From contig JAKFCW010000040.1 of NCBI GenBank assembly GCA_036676455.1, forward strand, positions 17,755-81,754: a stretch of 64,000 nucleotides of DNA. Reading direction: 5' to 3'. The first letter of the stretch is position 1. Each line of letters starts with the position of its first letter. Source of the stretch: UBA4093 sp036676455. GTDB taxonomy: Bacteria; Cyanobacteriota; Sericytochromatia; S15B-MN24; UBA4093. The translations under genes and the position numbers were made by a program. The notes below the pieces were generated by a model. The model searched no databases and had not been told where the DNA came from. It saw only the letters and a program-made list of their open reading frames with translations. Shown piece by piece: positions 15,359 through 22,412 of this stretch.

Positions 15359-16108
15359 ATGCGCGGACCATGGGGGCTGAGCCTCGGAATCATCCTGGCG
15401 CTACAACTTCCGGCCTGGGGCATGCTTGGAATGCATGCGAGCGACATCGAGCTTCACTACGCCTGGGAAGCGGGACCCGAGGGAACCCGGCTGTACCAGC
15501 TGGGAGCGGTGAGCTTCAGCCCGATCCTCGTGGACGGACGCATGGTGGGGGCGATCGCCGAGCTCCCCCCCGGCTCCAGCCAATCCGACCTCGCCGACCT
15601 GCTCGCGAAGATGACCGAAGGCCTGCGCCAGGAGCCCGCCGTCGAGCGCGGCACCCTCGAATCCAACACCTGGGAGCGCGTCACCCCCGACTACCGGGCC
15701 ATGGCGCGGGTCGAGGGCAAATCGATCGTCGTCCTGGTCCAGCAGACCGAGATCCAACCCTCGACGCCCAAGATCGAGAACCTGCCCCCGGTCCCGAACA
15801 CCGTCGAGGATCCCTACTACCGCGCGCAGAACGACCTGGAAATCCTCCAGATGGCTCTGGAGTCCTACCGGGCCCGCCACTTCTTCCGCTACCCCGAGGT
15901 CAAATCCATCGACGCGCTGATCCAGGCCCTCCAGCGCTCGGAGGCACTACCCGACGGCTTCCGATTGCAAGCGCCGGTCACCGAGTTCGGAGTCTGGAGA
16001 ACGGGCTACCAGATCACGGTCCGGGCGGGAGGCAAGACGGCCACCATCCGGCAGCCGGAGCGCTGGGATCCCTTCTGGAGCTACTGGCAGATCCGACCGT
16101 TCCCCTGA
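15359..16108 (+). CDS. Secreted or membrane-anchored protein of unknown function
   Basis: A 249-residue protein with ATG at 15359 and GGGAGGG 6 nt upstream. Residues 4-22 form a hydrophobic signal sequence or anchor. The remainder is soluble with no cysteine pairs. The stretch DPYYRAQNDLEILQMALES around residue 150 recalls the post-helix region of type II secretion pseudopilins, but the prepilin cleavage motif is absent. Unrecognised otherwise. It is divergent from the permease and convergent with the phosphomannomutase. Confidence 0.6.
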   Translation: MRGPWGLSLGIILALQLPAWGMLGMHASDIELHYAWEAGPEGTRLYQLGAVSFSPILVDGRMVGAIAELPPGSSQSDLADLLAKMTEGLRQEPAVERGTLESNTWERVTPDYRAMARVEGKSIVVLVQQTEIQPSTPKIENLPPVPNTVEDPYYRAQNDLEILQMALESYRARHFFRYPEVKSIDALIQALQRSEALPDGFRLQAPVTEFGVWRTGYQITVRAGGKTATIRQPERWDPFWSYWQIRPFP

Positions 16109-16117
16109 ACAAGCGAC

Positions 16118-16148
16118 AGGCGCCGGCTCCACGAGGGAGCCAACGCCT
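16118..16148. terminator. Bidirectional hairpin between convergent genes
   Basis: Interrupted stem AGGCG/CGCCT enclosing GGCTCC/GGAGCC between the secreted unknown (plus) and the phosphomannomutase (minus). It lacks a long T tract; assignment rests on position and pairing. Confidence 0.5.
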
Positions 16149-16165
16149 GCGAAGGGTTCTGAGGC

Positions 16166-17539
16166 TTAGTGGCCGTGGCCACCAACGGGTTGCGGGGCGC
16201 CCTTGCGGATGATCCCCAGCAGCTCGTCACGCAGCTTCTCCATCTCCTCGCGGGTGCTGCCTTCGCAGTTGAGGCGCAGCAGCGGCTCGGTGTTGCTCTT
16301 GCGGATGTTGAACCACCAGGACTCCGCGAAGACGCTGAGGCCGTCGAGCGTGATCACCTTGCCCTTGCTGCCATAGCGCTGCTCGATCTCGGCCATGATG
16401 GCATCGGGATCGCCGACGGTCGAGTTGATCTCGCCCGAGACGTAGTAGCGCTTGGTCTCTCCCATGGCCTGGGCGAGGCTCTGCTTCGCGTCGGTCAGCT
16501 GCTTCAGCAGGACCAGCACGGTGAGGTTGCCCGAGTCGAAGTAGGCATCGTGGTGGCGGAAGTAGTAGTGCCCGGAGACCTCGCCGCCAAATTCGGCGCC
16601 CAGCTCGCGCATGGCCATCTTGGCGAAGGCGTGGCCGACCTTGACCATCTCGGAGCGGCCGCCACCCTGCTTGACGACGTCACGGACGTAGTTCGAGCAG
16701 CGGACGTCGTAGGTGATGATGGCGCCGGGTTTCTTCTTGAGGATGGGCTTGGCCATCAGACCCAGGATGAAGTCGCCGTCGCAGAACTCGCCGTTGCCGT
16801 CCACGAAGAAAGCGCGGTCGCAGTCGCCGTCCAGGCCGATGCCGAGGTCGGCGCCGACTTCCTTGACCTTGGCGACGAGATCCCGGCGGTTCTCCTCCAG
16901 TAGGGGGTTGGCCTCGTGGTTGGGGAAGTTGCCGTCCGGCTCGTAGAAGAGCTCGGTGACTTCCAGCTTGGAGCCGGCAAGCAGCTTGGGCATGATCATG
17001 CCGCCCATGCCGTTGCCCGCGTCGATCACGACCTTGAGGGGCGCGAGCTCCTCGGGCTTCACGAAGGAGTGCATGAAGGCGACGAAGGCGTCGAGGACGT
17101 CCTGCTTCGAAATCGTGCCGGGCTTGGCCGCGACCTCGCCGAGCTTGCCCGCGCGGATCAGGTCCTCGATGTCGCTGAGGCCGGAATCGAGGCCCATGGG
17201 GATGGCCTTGGCGCGGGTGAACTTGAAGCCGTTGTACTGGCCGGGGTTATGCGACGCGGTCACCACGATGCCACCGTCCGCCTCGGAGTCGATGACGGCG
17301 AAGTAAAGCATGTCGGTGGAGGCCATGCCGATGGAGATGACGTCACAGCCGGCGTCGGTCAGACCGCGCATGAGCTCCTGCGAGAGCGGCACGGACGAGG
17401 GGCGCATATCCCAGCCCACCACGACGCGCTTCGCGCCGGTGTAGGCGACATAGGCCCGGCCAAGCTTGTAGGCGAGGTCCTCGGTCACGTCCTGGCCGTA
17501 GATGCCGCGTACGTCGTAGGCTTTGAATGGTGCTGCCAT
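16166..17539 (-). CDS. manB: Phosphomannomutase/phosphoglucomutase
   Basis: A 457-residue alpha-D-phosphohexomutase that interconverts hexose 1- and 6-phosphates, feeding GDP-mannose and surface polysaccharide synthesis. The phosphoserine loop is TASHNPGQYNG with Ser96. The sugar-binding loop is GEVSGH at 319-324 and the phosphate loop RKSNTEP at 413-419. The metal loop reads DGDCDR (237-242) instead of the usual DGDGDR; the three metal-binding aspartates are kept. Length and domain order match AlgC/ManB enzymes. The symbol reflects the family; phosphoglucomutase activity is equally possible. Confidence 0.9.
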   Translation of the reverse strand: MAAPFKAYDVRGIYGQDVTEDLAYKLGRAYVAYTGAKRVVVGWDMRPSSVPLSQELMRGLTDAGCDVISIGMASTDMLYFAVIDSEADGGIVVTASHNPGQYNGFKFTRAKAIPMGLDSGLSDIEDLIRAGKLGEVAAKPGTISKQDVLDAFVAFMHSFVKPEELAPLKVVIDAGNGMGGMIMPKLLAGSKLEVTELFYEPDGNFPNHEANPLLEENRRDLVAKVKEVGADLGIGLDGDCDRAFFVDGNGEFCDGDFILGLMAKPILKKKPGAIITYDVRCSNYVRDVVKQGGGRSEMVKVGHAFAKMAMRELGAEFGGEVSGHYYFRHHDAYFDSGNLTVLVLLKQLTDAKQSLAQAMGETKRYYVSGEINSTVGDPDAIMAEIEQRYGSKGKVITLDGLSVFAESWWFNIRKSNTEPLLRLNCEGSTREEMEKLRDELLGIIRKGAPQPVGGHGH

Positions 17540-17565
17540 ATCTACCTCTTCCTCTATTCATGGGA

Positions 17566-17587
17566 CCGGAGGGATCACGTCCTCCGG
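17566..17587 (-). other. Hairpin in the phosphomannomutase leader
   Basis: A 7-bp inverted repeat (CCGGAGG at 17566-17572 with its complement at 17581-17587) lies in the 90-bp gap between the DUF2993 gene and the phosphomannomutase gene. It could end the upstream transcript or form part of the 5' UTR. Confidence 0.3.
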
Positions 17588-17629
17588 CAACGATGCTTCC
17601 TGTATTCTACAGCGAGTTACTCGGTCGCA

Positions 17630-18418
17630 TCAAAGCTTGCCGAGCAACCCCTTGAGGTCCAATCGCCCCTGCACGGAGATGGAGTCCGAGGCCAGGGCGA
17701 CGCCGAAAAGACTGAACCCGACGCCTTGCGGCAGCGCGACCTTGGCCAGGTCGAGCACGGGCTCCCGCAAGGCCGGAGCGAGCAAAGACGGGTCGACCGG
17801 TCCGCCCATCATGGTCGCCTGCGGGTCGGCGATGAAGAGGCGGCTGGGAGGCTCCAGGCGTGGACGGCCCGAGACCTGGAACGGGAAGGTCACTCCCGAG
17901 TTGAGCTTGACGAACCCCGTGACCTGCAGGCGCCCCTCCTGGACGTCGACGTCCTGCGGGACGATGTCGACCTTCTGGGTGATGGTCATGCCGGGGAAGA
18001 GGCTAAGCTGCACGGGCAGGCCCTTGAGCTGGTTGGTGACGACCGGCTGCTGGATGACCTGGTCCAGGCCCTCCTCGCTCAGCGTGAGCGTGGCGATCGC
18101 CCCCGTCGGCTTCGCCAGGTCCACCTCGCGCCCCCAGATCAAGCGGCTCATGCTCAAAGAGATCGGCTCGGACCTCAGCGAAAAGGAGTCGATCGGCACC
18201 CCCTCGATGGCAAAGCCCCGGGCGTCGATCTGCAACTGGTCGACTTCCCCCTGGGCCACCCGGAACGGCGGATCCGTGACCACCTTGACGTCCAGGGCCT
18301 CGAAGGGGCCGTAGCGATGCTGCAGCTCATTGCGCAAGAGCCCCTGAGCGTACGGAGCGACGGACGATCCCAGCGCGTAGACGATGAGCAGGACGACGGC
18401 GGTGACGAAGGCGACCAT
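17630..18418 (-). CDS. DUF2993 (LmeA-type) lipid-binding-like protein
   Basis: A 262-residue protein with an N-terminal membrane helix (residues 3-18). The body is long amphipathic beta-structure, with motifs VDQLQIDARGFAIEGVPIDS and KPTGAIATLTLSEEGL matching DUF2993. The family is common in Cyanobacteria and Actinobacteria; the mycobacterial member LmeA binds phospholipids and supports mannan maturation. The gene starts 3 nt after the SLH/beta-barrel gene stop, so the two are likely co-expressed and both envelope-related. Confidence 0.7.
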   Translation of the reverse strand: MVAFVTAVVLLIVYALGSSVAPYAQGLLRNELQHRYGPFEALDVKVVTDPPFRVAQGEVDQLQIDARGFAIEGVPIDSFSLRSEPISLSMSRLIWGREVDLAKPTGAIATLTLSEEGLDQVIQQPVVTNQLKGLPVQLSLFPGMTITQKVDIVPQDVDVQEGRLQVTGFVKLNSGVTFPFQVSGRPRLEPPSRLFIADPQATMMGGPVDPSLLAPALREPVLDLAKVALPQGVGFSLFGVALASDSISVQGRLDLKGLLGKL

Positions 18419-18421
18419 GAC

Positions 18422-20188
18422 CTAGAACGTTCCTCCCAAACCGGCCGACAGGCCCTGCTGGACCTGACGGCCCGATGCATCGTAAAGCATGCCCAGGAAG
18501 CCCTGGTAGTAGAGGCCAGCACTGAGCGTCCCGCTACCCAGCGGCATCAGCTCGTACTCGACGCCCGCCTGGTAGCCCAGGCCGCCCCGCACGCCCATCG
18601 CCGATCCGGAGGTCATGCTGTAGCTCTGGACGATCAGCGGGTAGAGCTGCGCATCCACCGAGACCCGGTAGCGCGGAGCGGGCCGCATGGCGAAGGTGCC
18701 TGCAGGCCCCAGACCGAAGCTGAACTTGCTGGTGGTCTGGTAGGTGTCCCCGCCGCCGTTCACCATCCGGATCAGCGTGCCGAGGCCCGCGCCGGCTTCC
18801 CAGTTGGGGCCCTTCATGGGCAGGCGATAGTACCCCTCGCCCCGCAGGGTGAGGTCAAGCAGGCTGGAGTTGCCCACGGCAATCGGACCGGCCGCGGAGA
18901 CCTGGCCCGAGCCGCCGAAGTCGCCCATCCAGAACTGACCGCCGGCTCCGAGGCTGCCGATGAAGCTACCGCTGAGGTCTCCCGCATCTCCGGGAGCGAT
19001 CATGTCGGGGCTGGCCGGAAGCCCTTCCACGTAAATCAGCAGCAGGTTGTAACCCGCCCGGTAGCGGTTATCCAATAGCGACCCGCTCACGCTGGGCGCC
19101 GGCGTCGGGCTCGGCTCCGGCGAAGGAGTCCGGCCGGGCCGCGGGGTCGGCTTGCGGGTCGGCTCGGGCGTCGGCCGGGGCGTGGGAGTCGCCGACGGAC
19201 TCGGCGTGGGCTCCGGAGTCGGGGCCACGGAGGGCGCTGGCGTCGGGGAGGCCACCACCAGCGGCGGAGTGGCCGACGGTGCCGGCGAGGGAGTCAAGGA
19301 TGGGCTCGGCGACGGCAGCCAAGACGGCCAGGCCTCGCCCTCCGCCGGGGTCGGGGTCGGCTTCGGCTTCGGGGTCTTGGCCGGAACCGGGGTCTTCACG
19401 GGAGCGGGCGTCCGAACGGGCGCGGGCGTCAAGACCGGAGCCGGAGTCCGGATGGGCGCCGGCGTGCGGACGGGCACCGGGGTCGGTGCCGGAGTCCGGG
19501 CGGGAGCGGGGGTCGGCTCGGGCATGTCCGCCACCAGCTCCTTGAGGGCGTCCTCGAGGTTCGGGTCCAGCAAGGGAGCCGCCTTCACCAGCATGGCGAG
19601 GGCCTCGAAGCGGGTCAGGGGATCGTTCGGGCGAAACGCGAGCCGGCGGGGGTTGTCAAGGATCTGCCAGACGTTGGCCGCCCGGTGCAGCAGCTGCCCC
19701 GTGGGAGTGCCCATGGGGACGTCCGAGAAGGTGGCCATGCCGCCCGCCCGACGCGGCGGCGGCGGAGCCGAGCGGTAGCTGAGCAAGCGATCCAGAGACT
19801 CGACGAACTCCAGGCGTTTGACCCGCTGCATGCCCTCGAAACGGCCAGCGGTCCTTCCGGCGAGCAGATTGAGGCTGGTCACCCGGGTGACCGCCTGCAT
19901 GGCAGGGTGCCCCGGAGGCACGTCCGGCCACGCGATGACGTTGAAGGGGATGTCGCGGGGATCGAGGAGGCCGTTGAGCGCCTCCGCCGCGTCATAGCGC
20001 GTGAGGGGCAGGCGGCCGCCGTACTCGGAGGTCGAGGCGCCAGGGAGAATCCGGCGCTCGGAAAGCAGCTCGGCAGCTCCCGCGAGCGGGTGATCCGCCA
20101 GGTCGGCGAATCCCGTCTCGGCGCCGGCGCTCATGCTCGGGAGGGCGATCGCCAAACCCAGCAGCAGGCCCCATCCCAACCGTCTCAT
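18422..20188 (-). CDS. SLH-domain protein with Pro/Thr-rich linker and putative beta-barrel
   Basis: A 588-residue exported protein. ATG at 20188 has AGAGGAG 5 nt upstream and opens a clear signal peptide (MRRLGWGLLLGLAIALPS). Residues about 25-230 contain three SLH-like segments (FADLADHPLAGAAELLSERR, then WPDVPPGHPAMQAV, then FSDVPMGTPTGQLLHRAANV). Residues about 240-385 are an extreme Pro/Thr/Ala/Ser-rich linker. The C-terminal about 200 residues alternate polar and aromatic strands (LLDLTLRGEGYYRLPM, FSFGLGPAGTFAM) and end in Phe, as outer-membrane barrels do. SLH plus barrel recalls cyanobacterial SLH-porins, though the linker is much longer. Probable role: tether between peptidoglycan-linked polymer and outer membrane (inference). 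Confidence 0.7.
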   Translation of the reverse strand: MRRLGWGLLLGLAIALPSMSAGAETGFADLADHPLAGAAELLSERRILPGASTSEYGGRLPLTRYDAAEALNGLLDPRDIPFNVIAWPDVPPGHPAMQAVTRVTSLNLLAGRTAGRFEGMQRVKRLEFVESLDRLLSYRSAPPPPRRAGGMATFSDVPMGTPTGQLLHRAANVWQILDNPRRLAFRPNDPLTRFEALAMLVKAAPLLDPNLEDALKELVADMPEPTPAPARTPAPTPVPVRTPAPIRTPAPVLTPAPVRTPAPVKTPVPAKTPKPKPTPTPAEGEAWPSWLPSPSPSLTPSPAPSATPPLVVASPTPAPSVAPTPEPTPSPSATPTPRPTPEPTRKPTPRPGRTPSPEPSPTPAPSVSGSLLDNRYRAGYNLLLIYVEGLPASPDMIAPGDAGDLSGSFIGSLGAGGQFWMGDFGGSGQVSAAGPIAVGNSSLLDLTLRGEGYYRLPMKGPNWEAGAGLGTLIRMVNGGGDTYQTTSKFSFGLGPAGTFAMRPAPRYRVSVDAQLYPLIVQSYSMTSGSAMGVRGGLGYQAGVEYELMPLGSGTLSAGLYYQGFLGMLYDASGRQVQQGLSAGLGGTF

Positions 20189-20216
20189 CCCCACTCCTCT
20201 AATCTTCCCTATCTTG

Positions 20217-20250
20217 TCCCCCCTAGACGGGGGGACTGGCGAAGCCAGGG
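20217..20250. repeat. Palindromic intergenic element
   Basis: A 7-bp perfect stem of C and G runs (20217-20223 with 20229-20235) is followed by CTGGC/GCCAG with a 3-nt loop. The GGCGAAGCC core recurs about 25 bp further on. It lies between the DUF192 gene and the SLH gene and looks like a dispersed GC palindrome or a weak terminator. Confidence 0.4.
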
Positions 20251-20289
20251 GGGTGTTTGCCGGCGAAGCCATGGCGTTCCCCCTAAACC

Positions 20290-20631
20290 TCACTTGAGGA
20301 CCAGCTTATTCCCAGGGACGAGTCCGGTCCTGGAAATCGTTCCCTCCGGCAGCTCGAGCACCTGGTAGGCTCCCTTGACCACCGGAGAAAGGCGCCACGG
20401 CTTGAGTTCGGGGATCACCCGGACGACCTCCATGGCCTTGGATAAGAATACCACGTCGATGGCGTAGCTCATCCAAAGCATGTGCACCGAGTTGCACGGC
20501 CTGATCAAGAGCCCGTGGCCCTCCGGCAGCTCCTTGGTGCCCAGGAGGCCCTTGGCGCGGGAGAAGAAGTTGTCCGCCATGCGCAGCTCGCGCACGATCA
20601 CCTGGTTATCCGAGAGGCGTTCGAGTCGCAT
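20290..20631 (-). CDS. DUF192 family protein
   Basis: A 113-residue protein. It shows the DUF192 pattern: FFSRAKGLLGTKELPEGHGL, then CNSVHMLWMSYAIDVVFL, then YQVLELPEGT. These small beta proteins are often exported in Gram-negatives, but this one has no signal peptide. Its function is unknown. It starts 4 nt from the tadC stop, so it is probably the last gene of the Tad operon; DUF192 genes next to tad genes occur elsewhere. Confidence 0.8.
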   Translation of the reverse strand: MRLERLSDNQVIVRELRMADNFFSRAKGLLGTKELPEGHGLLIRPCNSVHMLWMSYAIDVVFLSKAMEVVRVIPELKPWRLSPVVKGAYQVLELPEGTISRTGLVPGNKLVLK

Positions 20632-20635
20632 AGGT

Positions 20636-21538
20636 CTACTTTCCGAACATCAGCCCGATTGCCAGCGGGCCGAAGATGATGATGAAGATGCACGGGAAGA
20701 TGAAGACCACCGTCGGGAACAGCAGCTTCAAGGTCGCCTTCTGGGCCATCTCCTGCGCCTTCTGCCAGCGCGCCTCCCGCAGCATCTCGCTCTGGGTCCG
20801 CAGGGTCTTGGCGATGCTCGTGCCCATGCTCTCCGCCTGGACCATGGCGATCGCCACCGAGTTCAGCTCCTTCAAGCCCACCCGCTTGCCGAGATCCCGC
20901 AGGGCCTCGTTGCGCGGCCGGCCCAGGCCGATCTCCTGCAAGGTCCGCGACAATTCCTCGCGGATCGGATGCGGCTTGGTCAGCTCGACCACCTTCTGCA
21001 TGGCCGCCTGCAGCGACAGGCCCGCCTCCACGCAGGTAGTGAGCAAGTCCAGGGTCGTCGGCAGCATGCGCAGGATCGCCACCTGACGCAGCTCGGTCTC
21101 CGTCTTGAGGCGACTGGTCGGCAAGAGGTAACCCAGGTACGCTGCCACGGCCGTCCCGGCGAGCACCGTCGGAAGCGCCAGCCCCAGGCCCATCCAGTTC
21201 ACGAAGACCCAGAAGACCGGCAGAATCACTCCCCAGATGATCTGACGGCTAAGCAGCTGTGCGGGGCTGAGATCGTAGTGGCCTGCCGCCTGCAAGCGCC
21301 GCAGCATGGCCACCTCGCGCTCGGCGGTGAGGCGCTTGACCGCATACGGCTTGAGCTTGGCCTCGGCCTTGCCGAAGAGGGTCTTCGGCGCCTCCTCGAC
21401 GACGACCTGCTTGCCGCCGCGCGTCCGGACGCCCTTCTTGAGGCGCTTCTCGACCTGTCCGCGGCCCTTGGGCTTGGCGAAGGCCAGGACCCCCAGGGTC
21501 ACGGCGGCGAGGATGAGCAAGAAGACGAGAAAAAGCAT
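20636..21538 (-). CDS. tadC: Tad pilus inner-membrane platform protein TadC
   Basis: A 300-residue GspF-like platform protein. It has an N-terminal membrane helix (residues 1-19), a central pair, and a C-terminal helix (PTVVFIFPCIFIIIFGPLAI). The T2SSF motif is ALDLLTTCVEAGLSLQAAMQ-like (DLLTTCVEAGLSLQAAMQKV), and MVQAESMGTSIAKTLRTQSE is the second conserved block. It pairs with TadB to form the platform on which Flp pilins polymerise. Confidence 0.9.
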   Translation of the reverse strand: MLFLVFLLILAAVTLGVLAFAKPKGRGQVEKRLKKGVRTRGGKQVVVEEAPKTLFGKAEAKLKPYAVKRLTAEREVAMLRRLQAAGHYDLSPAQLLSRQIIWGVILPVFWVFVNWMGLGLALPTVLAGTAVAAYLGYLLPTSRLKTETELRQVAILRMLPTTLDLLTTCVEAGLSLQAAMQKVVELTKPHPIREELSRTLQEIGLGRPRNEALRDLGKRVGLKELNSVAIAMVQAESMGTSIAKTLRTQSEMLREARWQKAQEMAQKATLKLLFPTVVFIFPCIFIIIFGPLAIGLMFGK

Positions 21539-21545
21539 CAGGGCC

Positions 21546-22412
21546 TCAAACGTCGATCGTGACGATCCGCTTGATGAACAAGCCGCCGATCGTGAGCAGT
21601 ACGGCCACCAGGGCGATCAGGGCCCAGCCCATGGGGTGGGTGAACATCAGGCCCATGCGCTCGGGGACGATCAGGTAAAGCGCCACGTAGAGGCCCAGGG
21701 GCAGGAAAGACATGACCAGGCCGCTCATGCGGCCCTGGGTCGTCAACGTGCGGATCTGCCCATGGATCTTCTTGCGCTCGCGCATCGTCCCTGCCAGGTT
21801 CTCGAGGATCTCGGCCAGGTTGCCGCCCGTCTGCCGCTGGATGATGACCGCCGAGGCGAAGATGTCGAGGTCGTCGTCCTGGATGCGCGCGGCCCAGTTG
21901 CGCATCGCCTGGTCCATTGCCACGCCCATGCGCAGCTCCTGGGCCACCTCGCCTACCTCGCTGGCCATGGGGTCCTGGAACTCCTCGATGACCAGCTCCA
22001 GGGCCTGCTGCACCGAATGGCCCGCCTTCACGGCGTTGGCGATGACGCTCACCATGTCGGGAAGCTGCTCGGCGAAGTTCTTGACGTAGCGCTGCCAGAG
22101 GATGTCCAGGTAGCGTCCGAAGCCCCACCAGGTCAGGCCCGCGAACAAGGCCCCCAGGAAGATCCGGCCCATGATGCCGTCGCCCAGCAGCAGGCCGAGG
22201 ACGCCGGCGCCGATCGTGGAGACGCTTTGCATGCGCTCGAAGTTCTCGTTGGAGAACGGGTTGCGGGTCCGGCGCAGCCGGTGGTCGAGCTTGCCGCGGT
22301 AGTCGTCGAAGAACTCCGAGAGGCGATCGCCGTACTGCTGGAGCAGCATGTAGGCCACGATGAGGGCCGCGACCCCAAAAAGCCCCCCGACGATGAGCAG
22401 CCTGAGGTCCAT
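21546..22412 (-). CDS. tadB: Tad pilus inner-membrane platform protein TadB
   Basis: A 288-residue GspF-like protein with helices near residues 5-24 and 73-93 and two at the C-terminus. The conserved block is QLPDMVSVIANAVKAGHSVQ, then FASAVIIQRQTGGNLAEILE. It starts immediately after the stop codon of the TadZ-TadA fusion and precedes tadC. Identity as TadB rather than TadC is from gene order. Confidence 0.9.
   Translation of the reverse strand: MDLRLLIVGGLFGVAALIVAYMLLQQYGDRLSEFFDDYRGKLDHRLRRTRNPFSNENFERMQSVSTIGAGVLGLLLGDGIMGRIFLGALFAGLTWWGFGRYLDILWQRYVKNFAEQLPDMVSVIANAVKAGHSVQQALELVIEEFQDPMASEVGEVAQELRMGVAMDQAMRNWAARIQDDDLDIFASAVIIQRQTGGNLAEILENLAGTMRERKKIHGQIRTLTTQGRMSGLVMSFLPLGLYVALYLIVPERMGLMFTHPMGWALIALVAVLLTIGGLFIKRIVTIDV

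Noticed and set aside
16916..19078. 720-residue plus-strand open frame
   Set aside because: Lies opposite the phosphomannomutase, DUF2993 and SLH genes; the Asp/His/Gly-rich composition is that of complementary-strand codons and no domain is visible.
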